Of a stretch of 64,000 nucleotides of DNA, positions 7,672-17,262 are shown in pieces. Source of the DNA: Odoribacter sp. AF15-53 (lineage in GTDB: Bacteria > Bacteroidota > Bacteroidia > Bacteroidales > Marinifilaceae). Location: contig NZ_QUHC01000001.1 of NCBI RefSeq assembly GCF_003479425.1, positions 682,001-746,000 on the forward strand. The letters are read 5' to 3'. The translations under genes and the position numbers were made by a program. Each line of letters starts with the position of its first letter. Position 1 is the first letter of the stretch. The notes beneath the pieces were generated by a model, which was not told where the DNA came from, did not search any database, and was given only the letters and a program-made list of their open reading frames with translations.

Positions 7672-10600
7672 TGTTTTCTCGATATAAAAATACGTTCTAA
7701 ATAGTAATAAAACAAGGGAATGATAAACAAACTGACGAAAGTCCCGATCGTCATTCCGGAGATAAGCGTGATCGACATGGGGCGTTGCAGCTGGGTACCG
7801 ATGTCATTTCCCCACAGCATGGGGACGAGGGCGAAGATGGTTGTCAAGCTGGTCATTAATATCGGTTTTAACCGACGCACGCCACCTTCGTGAATTGCTT
7901 CTTCCAACGGGAGGCCCGATCGTTGCAAGCGGATAATGGTGTCGATCTTCAGGATCGAATCGTTGATGACGATACCGCTCATCACCACGATCCCGATCAT
8001 GGACATCAGGTTGAGCGAGATACCGGAAATCCATAGGATAAGGACCGTGAACGCCACGTCCAACGGTATCTCGATCAGGAGGATCAGGGGCAGGGTAAGC
8101 GATTCGAACTGGGCGGCAAGAATGAAATACAACATGAGAATGGCGACGATCACCACCATGACCATTTCCCACAGTGTTTCCTTGCCGGAGAAATATTGGC
8201 CGTCAAATATCGTGTTCAGGTTCCGGCTTCCCGCCTCCTGCTTGATTGTTTGGATGATTTGTGCGGTGGAATCTCCCACGTTGTAAATGTTGATCGGTAT
8301 CACGACTCCTTCCTTGCGCCCGATGATACTTTTGTAGTCCAGTTCCTTTTCAATCCGGGTAAGGGCCGAGACCGGGATATCCAGTTGATCATTATTGCTT
8401 ACGAAAGAAGAGCGGATGATGTCGAGAATCGTTTTTTCTTCCCCCGTGATGACGATGGGGACGTATCGGCTTCCCGTGTTCAGTTTTCCGATATTCATTT
8501 TACTGATATTCTTTTCCAGTATGTTGATCAGCGAGCTTTGATTCACTTTATAAAGGGCCAGCCTGTCGGGTAAAATCTCTACCACGATACGTTCGGAGGT
8601 GGAAGGTTTGTCCAGTTGAAGCCCCGGCATGAGCGAGTCCAAATGTTCTATAAACAGGTTCACGCTATCGAGTTCCACGCTTCCCCGGCGTGATTCTCCG
8701 CTAAGATATACGATCAGGGGGACATCATCGTCTTTGAACAACTGTTCGAAAAGGTTATCAACCTTGGCGATGTCGACTTTGGCTACCGGGTAATCCGATT
8801 TTATGTATTCCCGGATTGAAGTTATGGTGTGTTCCAAGTCCCGGAAATCGCGGGTACGGATGTAAAACTCCGCTTCGTTGATGTTTTGGTTCTTTTCCCG
8901 GTTAAGGAAGAACATCTTTTCGCCCGTGTGGCAACTGATTTCTTCGCACTTGTTCCCGAAACGGGCGATAATATCTTTTACTCGTTTTTCGTTTTCATCC
9001 ATGTGAATACTGGCGTTCCAGTCAATTCGTAAAATCATTTCATTTGTTTCAATAGCGGGCATACGTTCCAGATGGAGGCGGGTAGCGATAATCGTTCCCA
9101 GAACGAGGGTGATAAGACAACTGGCAACAGCCGTACGTCTGTGTCGGAAAATGAAATTGAATATATTCGTGTAATATGTATCGAGGTGTTTGAAACTGAT
9201 ACGTTGTATAAATCGGGTAACACGTCCTTCTTTAGCACGCATGAACAACAGGTGGAATACCACGGGAACAATCGTGATCGAAACTGCCAGGGAGACAAAC
9301 AGGCCGATCGACACGGCCATGGCTTGATCGTAGAACAAGGCTCCGGCAATACCGCTCATGAATATCAACGGGACAAAGATGGCGCAGGTCGTCAGGACCG
9401 AGGAGAGTAGGGGGGTGATGATTTCGTTGGTTCCGTCCAGGCAGGATTGGAATAATGATTTTCCTCTCATCCGGTGTTGATTGATGTTGTCGATCGTGAT
9501 GATCGAGTTGTCCACCATCATACCCACTCCCAGGATTAATCCCGATAGCGATATGGTGTTGATCGAGATTCCTATTAGCTGGAAAAACAGCATGCTGATC
9601 ACGACCGAAACGGGGATACTGATCGCTATGATCAAAGGAGAGCGGGCATCCCGTAGGAAGAACAACATGGACACGATTGCCAGCAGTATACCTTGCCACA
9701 AACTTTGGGCGAGATTGTCGATAGAGTAATTCAGCAATAGGGCTTGATCCCGGGATACGGAGAACTCCACGTCGGAATATTCTTCCCGGAATTGATCGAG
9801 CAATTTTGTCACTTTTTCTTTCATGTCCGACATGCGAGCGTTCGATTGCTTGATAACGGCCAGGCAGAGCGATTGTTTGTCCCCGTTGAAGAATATGCCT
9901 CGCTTTTCCCGGGGACGGATTCCAACCTGGGCAACATCTTTGATTTGTAGGAGTCTTCCGTTGATATTCAAGTACACTTCTTGCAGTTCTTCCGACGACA
10001 TGATCTGGGAAGCGAAACTGATGCTGTACTGGTAATAGCCGTCTTTCACGGAAAGGCTTCCGGATACTTGGTTACTGTTGTCAATGGCGGATTTTAAATC
10101 ATTTTGCGTGATTTTCAAGCTTCGTAGTTTCGCCTCATCGGGAAAAATATAGAGTTCCGGGGAGTACATCCCGCTGATATCGACCATGGCGACATCCGGC
10201 AGTTGTTCCAGTCTCTTTTTCAGAACGGCATCGGTAAATTCGCAGAACTCCAGGAATTCCTCTTCCGAATCGTTTTCTTTCAGGTTTATATTGATGTAAA
10301 ACACGGGTAGATCGGACGTGGAAGCCTTGATGATCGTCGGGCGTTGCACCTCTTTCGGGAAACTGTTCACGCTGGCATCTACTTTTTGGTTGACTTCGAT
10401 AAAAGCGTAATCCAGTGAAGTCCCGTACTCGAATTTCATGGTGATCAGCCCGTTACCTTCTTTTGATTCCGACTGAATTTCCGTCAGTTTGGGAATCTGT
10501 TGCAACTGTCCTCGTAATCCGGCAGTAAGGGTGTTCTCCACTTCGTTGATTGAAGCGTTGTCCCAGGTGTAGTGTACCGTGATTTCCGGGATATCAATCT

Positions 10601-10709
10601 CCGGCATGAGCGATACGGGTAACCGGAATGAAGCCACGATTCCCAGCACGATAAAAGCTATCGTACTCATAATGACTGCTACCGGACGTTGTAATAGAAA
10701 TCGAACCAT
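7668..10709 (-). CDS. RND efflux permease (HAE1/AcrB-like), subunit 1
   Basis: 1,013 residues, normal length for an RND permease. It opens with MVRFLLQRPVAVIMS and has two helix-periplasmic loop repeats, with the GVGMMVDNSIITIDN segment in TM4 carrying the acidic residue used for proton translocation and IVVMSGIVINDSILKID in the second half. It follows the second permease gene in an adaptor, permease, permease, signal peptidase order. Two unlike permeases in one operon suggest a mixed trimer of the MdtBC kind, though that is inference. No outer-membrane channel gene is present in this operon. Start overlaps nothing; the stop overlaps lepB by 4 bases. Confidence 0.94.
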   Translation of the reverse strand: MVRFLLQRPVAVIMSTIAFIVLGIVASFRLPVSLMPEIDIPEITVHYTWDNASINEVENTLTAGLRGQLQQIPKLTEIQSESKEGNGLITMKFEYGTSLDYAFIEVNQKVDASVNSFPKEVQRPTIIKASTSDLPVFYININLKENDSEEEFLEFCEFTDAVLKKRLEQLPDVAMVDISGMYSPELYIFPDEAKLRSLKITQNDLKSAIDNSNQVSGSLSVKDGYYQYSISFASQIMSSEELQEVYLNINGRLLQIKDVAQVGIRPREKRGIFFNGDKQSLCLAVIKQSNARMSDMKEKVTKLLDQFREEYSDVEFSVSRDQALLLNYSIDNLAQSLWQGILLAIVSMLFFLRDARSPLIIAISIPVSVVISMLFFQLIGISINTISLSGLILGVGMMVDNSIITIDNINQHRMRGKSLFQSCLDGTNEIITPLLSSVLTTCAIFVPLIFMSGIAGALFYDQAMAVSIGLFVSLAVSITIVPVVFHLLFMRAKEGRVTRFIQRISFKHLDTYYTNIFNFIFRHRRTAVASCLITLVLGTIIATRLHLERMPAIETNEMILRIDWNASIHMDENEKRVKDIIARFGNKCEEISCHTGEKMFFLNREKNQNINEAEFYIRTRDFRDLEHTITSIREYIKSDYPVAKVDIAKVDNLFEQLFKDDDVPLIVYLSGESRRGSVELDSVNLFIEHLDSLMPGLQLDKPSTSERIVVEILPDRLALYKVNQSSLINILEKNISKMNIGKLNTGSRYVPIVITGEEKTILDIIRSSFVSNNDQLDIPVSALTRIEKELDYKSIIGRKEGVVIPINIYNVGDSTAQIIQTIKQEAGSRNLNTIFDGQYFSGKETLWEMVMVVIVAILMLYFILAAQFESLTLPLILLIEIPLDVAFTVLILWISGISLNLMSMIGIVVMSGIVINDSILKIDTIIRLQRSGLPLEEAIHEGGVRRLKPILMTSLTTIFALVPMLWGNDIGTQLQRPMSITLISGMTIGTFVSLFIIPLFYYYLERIFISRKQ

Positions 10710-10710
10710 G

Positions 10711-10861
10711 CTTTAATTTTAGATTTAGTGATTTTAGATTTTAGATTCCAGCCGCACAAGGCCGATTTATTCTGTGATTGGGTGATTGTCGATTCCGTAA
10801 TTCGGCAGCTCAAGCAGCCGTAGACAAAGTGCCCCGCAGGGGTCTACAGACTTTATGAACC
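10711..10861. repeat. Intergenic mosaic repeat between the two RND permease genes
   Basis: About 150 non-coding bases inside the operon. It contains AT-rich tandem pieces (TTAGATTT type), an imperfect palindrome around CGGCAGCTCAAGCAGCCG, a GC-rich palindrome CCCCGCAGGGG and a string of the GACTTTATGAACCTTATGG type. The same pieces recur in different order at 14021-14157, 22741-22905 and 26615-26814. The mixture resembles REP/BIME-like or composite intergenic repeats and may fold in the transcript. Confidence 0.6.
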
Positions 10862-13800
10862 TTATGGACTCTTTTCAATTGAAAATGTCATCGGTAAATA
10901 TACGATCAGCACCGGGAGAGAGAACGTCAGTCCGCTCATCGTGCCGATTGCCAGACTTTTCCAGAACGGGTTGATGTCTCCGATCAGGAAGGGTATGAAT
11001 CCCAGCAGGGTGGAGGCTATCGTTAGGAAAATCGGTATGATTTTGGTATTGTATGCTTTTAAATAAGTTTGTATCCCTCGTGGCGCACCTTGCCGAATCT
11101 TGATATTGTAATCATTTAGGATATAAAGTACGGCGTTCACGGACAAGCCGCTCAACAGGATAAAGGCAGCCAGACAACCTTCATCGAAACCGACCCCGAA
11201 GAAGTATCCCCCGAGGAAGCATCCGATAAACGAGATCGGCGTGATACAGATCACCATGACGGCCTGCCGCAAGGACTCCAGCAGGATAGCACAAATAAAG
11301 TAAATAATCGCGATCACCAGCAGGATATAAAGCAGGCGGGCGTCGATTCCCCCGATATCCCGTTGCCAGTAGTTTCTCCACTCGTTTCCTTCTTTCACCC
11401 GGAACCCGACGGGCATAATCTGGTTCATGGCTTTCATTTCCCTTTCTTTTACTTTTTCCGATAACCGGTAAGCTCCGATAAAATCGTATTGTACCTCGAC
11501 CTCGTATTCCTGGTTTCTTTTGGTGATGTTTTCAAAATTCTTTTCCTCCGTGATGCTTCCCACGTCTTTCAGGCGGAACACGGATTTATCGCCTCGCAAC
11601 GGTTGGTTTCTCACGTCCCACACGCTGGCTTCAACCTTTTTGTACGGGCGAATGTCGATAGAGGTGTATTCGTTGTCGATATAAGCCTGAGTGGACGACG
11701 TACCGGAATAGGTGAGCATGTGTAGGTTTCCCAGTAGTTTAGAGATATCCGAGTTGTTCCGGGCAAGTTTGCTTTTATCTACTTCCACGGTGAAAGCTTT
11801 GGCTTTTTGGGATCGGTCGCTACCGATATAAAGTTTTTTCACCCGGATATTTTTTTCCAACCGGCTCTTTAACAGGTCAGCGTATTGCAGCACTTTACGA
11901 TAATTGTAGCCGATCACTTTGATACTCTCGGTACGGGATTCTTCGTTTGTCCGGTTCGAGAATCCCCGTCCCACGCCGTTTACTTCCGAATCCCCGTTCC
12001 CGATCGTGTTGGCAAAGCGGATCAGTTCGTTTTTCAACTGTTCGGGTGAACCGTCTTTCTCGTGGTCTTCCTTGAACGTGATCACCATTTCTCCCCGGTT
12101 GGCCGAGGAGACTTCCGAGGTGAACGTGGCGATGGTTTCGAATCCGGAGAGGAAATTCTCCAGTTTTTCGAAAGCTTCGTTCATCTGTTTTATCGTGGCC
12201 CCGTGCGGCATATTCATGTTCAGGGTGAGCCGGGTTTTCTGGCTTGCCGCGGCTTTCCCGTTATGCATCCACGAGTCGCCGCCTCCTTCCATGAACAAAC
12301 GTAGGGAGCCACCCAGTGCTTTATCGACGTAAGGTTTGATCGTGAGGTAGGTTTCGCTGCCGAAAATGGCGTTGTACGCGGAGCTGTACCATTTGTCCCG
12401 GTCAACACTTGCCGGGAGCAGGAAAACCGGGAGTCCGAACCCGAGAATGGCTAGGATAACGGCTATTTTCCGGTATTTCCGGGCGAAACGGGTGAAGCGT
12501 GCATACCTTCTGTTGAACCGGACGATCCGTTTCTGACGGCGTATTTTACGTTTTGTATTCAAGGGTTTCAGCGGTATTTTTTCCATGAGTGCCGGGACGA
12601 AGAAGAGGGCCACGGCAAGAGAAACACCGAGGTTAATGATAATCACGGCCGAGAAGTCCCACATGTTCCGCATGACATCGTTATCCATGTTGAAAATCAC
12701 GGTCAATGCTCCCACGGTGGTCAGCGTGGCGGCAAGCACGGCTAGAAACGCTTTGCGGTCATGGAAATGGCGGTAATGGTCGGTCATCACGATCACGCTG
12801 TCAATGATAATGCCGAACGATACGGTGATTCCAGCCAACGTGTAAAGATGGAGTTCTATTTTGAAGAAATAGTAAAATACGAGAGCGATCGAAAGATTGG
12901 CCATCAGGCAGATGGTGATAATTGTCAGGTAACGGAAATCCCGGCTTACGAGATAGACAAATAAGAGTAAAATTAAGATGGTGACACCCGTGCGGTTGAG
13001 AATTTGTGATAATTCGTCCTTGATTTCCGAGCTGTTGTCCCGGATTAATTCGATGGTATAGTTATCCGGGAAACTCTCTGCCAGTTGCTTCATTTCTGTT
13101 TTCACCCGTCCGGCGAGTTCAATCATGTTGGCGTTTTTCTCGGCATAGACATTCAGGTTGATCCGGTTGAGTCCGTTAATCCGGTAGTAGGCTCCGGGAT
13201 CGCTTTCCCGGTAATCCAGCGTCACGATATTCCGCAGGTAAATGATTTTTCCGTTAATCACTTTGATCGGGAGGTTCATGATGTCTGTTTTGTCATCATC
13301 GGCATTTCCCTTGAATACGATGTACGAGTATTTCTTTTCCGGCGTGGTTTCCGTGAGAATTTTTCCACCGTCTTGCCGGAAATAATAACTGGAAATGGCA
13401 TTAGAAATATCACTCGCGTTGAGACCGATATCGGCGAATAACTCCCGGTCGTATTGCATCACCCATTCAAACGGGACGATCCCTGTCACGTTCATGCTTT
13501 CCACTCCCGGCATGGTCGAGATAATGGGGACAATACGATCTTCAGCGAATGTTCCGACCTCTTTTGAGTTTCCCGGTCCGGTCAGCACGTAGGTCATCAA
13601 TAACTGATGCTCGGATTCCTGTATCCGTCCGTCATGAATTTCACCCCCGCTGATCCCCGAAACACGGACACCTTCCGGTAGCCCCGGAGTCACGGAGCGG
13701 ATGATCGAGGAAAGGTATAACTTCACGGCATCCATGTTTTCTTCCGGGTCGATCGTCAATTCAATTCCCCCGTACCCGTTTCCCGTGGAGGAATGAATTT

Positions 13801-14017
13801 CGTTTAACCCGCGTACCCGTGCGAAAGCACCTTCCAGTTTGGTCGTTACCTCTGTTTCTAACAATTCGGGATTGGCATTTGCCCACGAGAACGACACGTT
13901 CAGCTTGTTCGATCTGGACGACGGTTCCAGTTGCAACGACAACCTCGGGATCAAGCTGATCCCCAGTATCATCATTACGATGAAAATCGTGTTTATCGAA
14001 AAAGCTGAAAAACGCAT
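10862..14017 (-). CDS. RND efflux permease, subunit 2
   Basis: 1,051 residues with RND topology: N-terminal helix, large periplasmic loop with porter subdomains, TM4 segment SFGIIIDSVIVMTDHYRHFH bearing the expected acidic residue, then a second half with LSGLSVNAVLYILNDYN. It diverges clearly from subunit 1, so the two are old paralogues. It follows the adaptor gene after a 140-base mosaic repeat and precedes subunit 1 after a similar one. It would form the proton-driven inner-membrane engine with subunit 1. The substrate is unknown; regulation with NVEALA operons makes export of a peptide or of envelope debris worth considering. Confidence 0.93.
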   Translation of the reverse strand: MRFSAFSINTIFIVMMILGISLIPRLSLQLEPSSRSNKLNVSFSWANANPELLETEVTTKLEGAFARVRGLNEIHSSTGNGYGGIELTIDPEENMDAVKLYLSSIIRSVTPGLPEGVRVSGISGGEIHDGRIQESEHQLLMTYVLTGPGNSKEVGTFAEDRIVPIISTMPGVESMNVTGIVPFEWVMQYDRELFADIGLNASDISNAISSYYFRQDGGKILTETTPEKKYSYIVFKGNADDDKTDIMNLPIKVINGKIIYLRNIVTLDYRESDPGAYYRINGLNRINLNVYAEKNANMIELAGRVKTEMKQLAESFPDNYTIELIRDNSSEIKDELSQILNRTGVTILILLLFVYLVSRDFRYLTIITICLMANLSIALVFYYFFKIELHLYTLAGITVSFGIIIDSVIVMTDHYRHFHDRKAFLAVLAATLTTVGALTVIFNMDNDVMRNMWDFSAVIIINLGVSLAVALFFVPALMEKIPLKPLNTKRKIRRQKRIVRFNRRYARFTRFARKYRKIAVILAILGFGLPVFLLPASVDRDKWYSSAYNAIFGSETYLTIKPYVDKALGGSLRLFMEGGGDSWMHNGKAAASQKTRLTLNMNMPHGATIKQMNEAFEKLENFLSGFETIATFTSEVSSANRGEMVITFKEDHEKDGSPEQLKNELIRFANTIGNGDSEVNGVGRGFSNRTNEESRTESIKVIGYNYRKVLQYADLLKSRLEKNIRVKKLYIGSDRSQKAKAFTVEVDKSKLARNNSDISKLLGNLHMLTYSGTSSTQAYIDNEYTSIDIRPYKKVEASVWDVRNQPLRGDKSVFRLKDVGSITEEKNFENITKRNQEYEVEVQYDFIGAYRLSEKVKEREMKAMNQIMPVGFRVKEGNEWRNYWQRDIGGIDARLLYILLVIAIIYFICAILLESLRQAVMVICITPISFIGCFLGGYFFGVGFDEGCLAAFILLSGLSVNAVLYILNDYNIKIRQGAPRGIQTYLKAYNTKIIPIFLTIASTLLGFIPFLIGDINPFWKSLAIGTMSGLTFSLPVLIVYLPMTFSIEKSP

Positions 14018-14020
14018 GCT

Positions 14021-14157
14021 AAATTAGTTTATAAAGTCTATAAGGTTTATAAAGTCAAAAGTTCGTAGACCCCTGCGGGGCGCTTTGTCTACGACAGCTA
14101 TGCTGTCTATGGATATTGTCCGGAGGACACTTGTGACTTTATGGACTCTTTTCATTT
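14021..14157. repeat. Intergenic mosaic repeat between adaptor and RND permease
   Basis: Non-coding. It carries ATAAAGTCTATAAGG-type direct repeats and three palindromes: CCCCTGCGGGG, GACAGCTATGCTGTC and GTCCGGAGGAC. The order of parts differs from the copy at 10711-10861, but the CTTTGTCTAC/GTAGACAAAG link and the ATGGACTCTTTTCA tail are shared. The palindromes could form hairpins in the operon mRNA and alter the ratio of adaptor to permease. Confidence 0.6.
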
Positions 14158-15234
14158 TCAATTTTCAATTGTTACGGGGTTCATGTGTGATAACCCCAAA
14201 TTATTCTCGTAGATCACCGTGTCACCGGGGATAATACCTTCTTCCACGCTGACTTCCGAGCTGTTTTCGTATCCCGTGGTGACGTATCGCCAGATGGCTT
14301 TTCCTTTTTGGTAGACGAACACGACTTTTTTCCCTTGTCGGGGGAGGACGGCCGATTTCGGTATGATGATTTTATGATCTATTTGTCGTTTGATCAGGAT
14401 GCTCACGTTCATCCCGTCTACCAGTAATCCCTGTTGGTTATCGGTTACCGCTTTCACTTTTACCATCCCGTTCTCGTCAATCCGGGGATTCACCTCCGTG
14501 ATCTTCCCGGTCAGCGTGTTTTCATGGCTGGCGTAGGGGGTGATCTCGACCCTCATACCGGGAGTCAGGTTTGTGATTTCCGTTTCCAGTACGTTGAACA
14601 CGACTTCCATTTTAGAATAGTCAATCAGCGTGCACAAAGATTTGTATGCGGAAGTTTGGTTATATGGTTTTGCTTCGAGGTCTGCGATGATCCCATTGAA
14701 GGGAGCTTTTGTTTTCACGAGGGCATAGTCTTTTTGAGCTTTCGCGTAGGCTTGTATGCTGGACGTGTACCCCGATTGCAGGTATATGGCTTCTTTTCGT
14801 ACTGGCGTTAATTTCACCGTGTCGCTCAAGTCTTTCAATCCCTCGTTTATAACAGCCAATTTCAAATCAAGAACCGCTTTTTTCAACGCCAGGTGAGCAT
14901 CTTCCAATGTTTGTTTGGCCTTCACGTCATCGACAATGGCGATTACGTCGCCTTGTCTCACCCGATCCCCGTTTTTCACGTTTACTTGTCTCACGACATC
15001 CGGTACTTCAAAGTTAAGCGTTGCCTTCCGGTTAGCCTCCGCCTTCCCGTTACTAACCAACTCCAGATTGAACCGATCTTCCCGTGCAACCTGCACTTTC
15101 ACGATCGTTTTTTCCTCTTGTTGTTCGATCTTGGCGTAGTTTTCCTCTTCGCTTTCTTCTTTTTGTTTCCCTTTCCCGTTGCATGCCAGCAATAGGAATA
15201 GGAGGGCTAGGGGTGGTATAAATCTGTAACACAT
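14158..15234 (-). CDS. RND periplasmic adaptor lipoprotein
   Basis: 358 residues. The signal peptide ends in a lipobox LLLAC with Cys18, so the protein is membrane-anchored by lipid. A highly charged linker (KGKQKEESEEENYAKIEQQEEK, residues about 20-42, quoted in part) is followed by a lipoyl half-motif with KNGDRVRQGDVIAIVDD, a short hairpin and the beta-barrel/membrane-proximal domains. This is the usual plan of an RND membrane fusion protein. It is the first gene of the operon continuing into two RND permeases and signal peptidase I. A class-2 operator and a -7 box lie within 90 bases upstream. Confidence 0.92.
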   Translation of the reverse strand: MCYRFIPPLALLFLLLACNGKGKQKEESEEENYAKIEQQEEKTIVKVQVAREDRFNLELVSNGKAEANRKATLNFEVPDVVRQVNVKNGDRVRQGDVIAIVDDVKAKQTLEDAHLALKKAVLDLKLAVINEGLKDLSDTVKLTPVRKEAIYLQSGYTSSIQAYAKAQKDYALVKTKAPFNGIIADLEAKPYNQTSAYKSLCTLIDYSKMEVVFNVLETEITNLTPGMRVEITPYASHENTLTGKITEVNPRIDENGMVKVKAVTDNQQGLLVDGMNVSILIKRQIDHKIIIPKSAVLPRQGKKVVFVYQKGKAIWRYVTTGYENSSEVSVEEGIIPGDTVIYENNLGLSHMNPVTIEN

Positions 15235-15266
15235 ATAACAAACATTTTCGATCCTTGATTATTTTC

Positions 15267-15324
15267 CAAAGTTGGGTAATTCTTTTTTAAGAAACGAGGG
15301 GAAATATGATAAAATTATGAGAAT
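15267..15324 (-). promoter_or_regulatory. Promoter and class-2 operator of the RND/signal peptidase operon
   Basis: Plus-strand TATG occurs at 15305-15308 and 15316-15319, an 11-bp spacing, inside AATATGATAAA and ATTATGAGAAT half-sites. In the minus direction a -7 box CAACTTTG (plus strand 15267-15274) follows with 21 bases between it and the expected -33 pentamer, which is CCCTC and lacks TTG. The same half-sites and spacing occur before NVEALA operons. The site begins directly after the stop of the thioredoxin-like gene. The start codon is about 30 bases below the -7 box. Confidence 0.65.
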
Positions 15325-15325
15325 T

Positions 15326-15892
15326 TTAAGTTTCATCGTTTGAAATTTTAGTTTTTGTCAATTTTTTGATTTCTTCTTTATATAAATTCCACATGCTTTC
15401 ATTTCCTAATGGGTTTCCGATTAGTACAACATGGTTATTACTATCTAATAGGAAAGTTTGCAAACGGTAATCTTTTGGGAAGTGGTTTAATTTTTCAATT
15501 ATATTTTTTTCATCAAAGAAGATAGGGTAATTGAATGCTTCTCCTCGAAGCCTATTCGAGAATTGATTGGTATGTTGGGCATGTACAAAAAATATAAAAC
15601 TTAAATCCGGGTTATCGTGCAAGGAATCTATTCTTAATTTCCAATCGTATAAATTTAATTTACAAGCAGTACACCCCACGGAATCCGTGTAAACGAGTAT
15701 TTTTACTTTTTTGTCTAGTATACTATCACATGTTACTTTTTTATCAAAAATATATGTATCTGAATCACGTGGTAAGGTTATCTGTTTACCGGTCCATTCG
15801 ACAATCGTTTTTTGTGCATATTTCTTATACTTTTTTTGATTCCAATTACATGAAAATAATATGCAACAAATAATAATATAGTAACTTTTCAT
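15326..15892 (-). CDS. Thioredoxin-like lipoprotein (CTAC motif)
   Basis: 188 residues with a lipobox-type signal peptide (about residues 1-15, CILFSC). A thioredoxin-like fold is suggested by the strand ending KILVYTDSVGCTACKLNLYD, where CTAC is in the place of the redox pair, and by a C-terminal LQTFLLDSNNHVVLIGNP strand. Two close relatives occur at 38345-38887 and 39945-40475. It overlaps the propeller gene by 4 bases (ATGA) and closes a peptide, propeller, thioredoxin module. Reduction or isomerisation of disulfides in Cys-containing NVEALA peptides is a plausible role but is an inference. Confidence 0.75.
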   Translation of the reverse strand: MKSYYIIICCILFSCNWNQKKYKKYAQKTIVEWTGKQITLPRDSDTYIFDKKVTCDSILDKKVKILVYTDSVGCTACKLNLYDWKLRIDSLHDNPDLSFIFFVHAQHTNQFSNRLRGEAFNYPIFFDEKNIIEKLNHFPKDYRLQTFLLDSNNHVVLIGNPLGNESMWNLYKEEIKKLTKTKISNDET

Positions 15893-16926
15893 TGTTTTGT
15901 GTATAGTAGTTCTAGCCTGATATTACAATCAGATTCTTCCATAGGAAGTTCAAATGCAAGAATGTTTTCATTTAAGAATAAAGGGAACGATTCTATTTTA
16001 GTCTTACTTATATCGTTTACTATTTTGGGTGCTATTTTCAAAGTTCGTGTTATTTTATTAAATAGCATCCAGTAATAACCTTTTTGGGAAACATAGCATA
16101 CAAGTAAATGTTTGGGCATATTGTAAAAACAGCTTGCAATATAATATTCATTGATAGTAAACGTTGGGGTATTTTTTAAAGATTGAGGCATTTGGTCTAA
16201 TAAATTGAATTCATAAATACAAATGGCTGTATCTTGATTAATTTGTAAAAATTGATCAGTCAATCGATCGTAAAATGTAATTTCTTGATTGTTTATAGAA
16301 TTTCTATAATTAGACGAGAAAAAGGGTTCTGTTTTATTTTTAGGTTTGGCATGATATAAATGTTTTACAAATTGGGCGTTAGAATCAACAATCCAAATTC
16401 CATTTTTTTCTTTATTGGAAGAAAAACTTGGACGCATGAAAATAAATTGTTGGTTACCTGTGAAAGCAAAATCCCTAATAATATCCTGTTCGATGGGAAT
16501 CTCTTTAATAAAATCACCCGTATAAGAAAATATTACAATTTTTTCACTAGTGGAGTCGTAAATACCAATTTGGTGATCAGCAAGATTAATACTTGTATTG
16601 GTTATTCTAATGTACTCCCCTGGACCTCGGCCGTAATTATTTATTCTATTTCTGAATCTATGCTGTTCGTCAAAAATAAAAATACCATTTCCCCCACCAT
16701 CCTGAATTATAATAAAATTGGAATCTACATATACATGTTCAATTTCAGAAATTAAACAAGAATCACGCATGTCAAGTGTAAGAAATTTTGTAGAATCAAT
16801 GAAATCAGACAAATATATCTCATTTTGATGTTTTGATAAATCAACGAGTATTTTTGTGGTATCATTTTTTGTACATGCTATAAAAAGTAGACTCAAAAAA
16901 TAATAATAGATGATATTATTTTTCAT
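15889..16926 (-). CDS. 6-bladed beta-propeller lipoprotein
   Basis: 345 residues from the ATG at 16926, chosen because the signal peptide with lipobox FIAC begins there. The hallmark of the family, NNYGRGPGEYIRI, lies near residue 105 and follows a GIFIFDEQHRF blade strand. Repeated four-strand blades cover the rest. It is about 60 bases downstream of an NVEALA peptide gene, with a strong hairpin between them, and overlaps the thioredoxin-like gene by 4 bases. Closely similar to the propellers at 17613 and 19319. The family has no established function; a surface binding or sensing role is a guess. Confidence 0.85.
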   Translation of the reverse strand: MKNNIIYYYFLSLLFIACTKNDTTKILVDLSKHQNEIYLSDFIDSTKFLTLDMRDSCLISEIEHVYVDSNFIIIQDGGGNGIFIFDEQHRFRNRINNYGRGPGEYIRITNTSINLADHQIGIYDSTSEKIVIFSYTGDFIKEIPIEQDIIRDFAFTGNQQFIFMRPSFSSNKEKNGIWIVDSNAQFVKHLYHAKPKNKTEPFFSSNYRNSINNQEITFYDRLTDQFLQINQDTAICIYEFNLLDQMPQSLKNTPTFTINEYYIASCFYNMPKHLLVCYVSQKGYYWMLFNKITRTLKIAPKIVNDISKTKIESFPLFLNENILAFELPMEESDCNIRLELLYTKQ

Positions 16927-16946
16927 ATTTATGCTTTTAATATTTA

Positions 16947-16974
16947 ACGAAAGGTTGATCATTCAACCTTTCGT
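16947..16974 (-). terminator. Perfect hairpin between NVEALA gene and propeller gene
   Basis: ACGAAAGGTTGA at 16947-16958 pairs perfectly with TCAACCTTTCGT at 16963-16974, leaving a 4-base loop. It begins 12 bases after the NVEALA stop codon. There is no long U tract on the minus-strand transcript. It could act as a partial terminator or an RNA end-protecting stem that keeps the peptide transcript more abundant than the propeller part. Confidence 0.6.
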
Positions 16975-16986
16975 TCGTCTTATTGT

Positions 16987-17262
16987 TTAATTGCAATTCA
17001 ATTGTAGTTTTGGATTACAATTCGCTGCAGCTTCAGCTTCGCAGCATATTTTTTTTATACTTACTCCATCGTCATTATAGTGACGTATTAATGTGTGATT
17101 ATACATTGTATTAGGATTTATGTCGACTTCACCACGAGCCATGGCTTCGATGTTCTTCATCGAGAGGGTAGGTTCTTCATTGGATATATTAAAATTTATT
17201 CCGATGCTTGCTATTATAGCAATACTTAAAAATACAGCTACTGCAATAATTTTTTTCTTCAT
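16987..17262 (-). CDS. NVEALA-family secreted peptide precursor
   Basis: 91 residues. A hydrophobic signal segment (about 4-24) is followed by the family motif KNIEALARGEVDINPN and a C-terminal Cys-containing tail, KKICCEAEAAANCNPKLQ. The motif defines the NVEALA family of Bacteroidetes, whose function is not established. The tail differs from the 18708 copy in the middle but shares the closing CNPKLQ-NCN pattern. Expression is driven by a class-2 operator promoter about 245 bases upstream, giving a long structured leader. First gene of the peptide, propeller, thioredoxin operon. Confidence 0.85.
   Translation of the reverse strand: MKKKIIAVAVFLSIAIIASIGINFNISNEEPTLSMKNIEAMARGEVDINPNTMYNHTLIRHYNDDGVSIKKICCEAEAAANCNPKLQLNCN

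Noticed and set aside
9232..9699. Open frame opposite the RND permease
   Set aside because: It is a shadow of the real permease frame, with biased low-complexity His/Arg/Pro composition and no start context.
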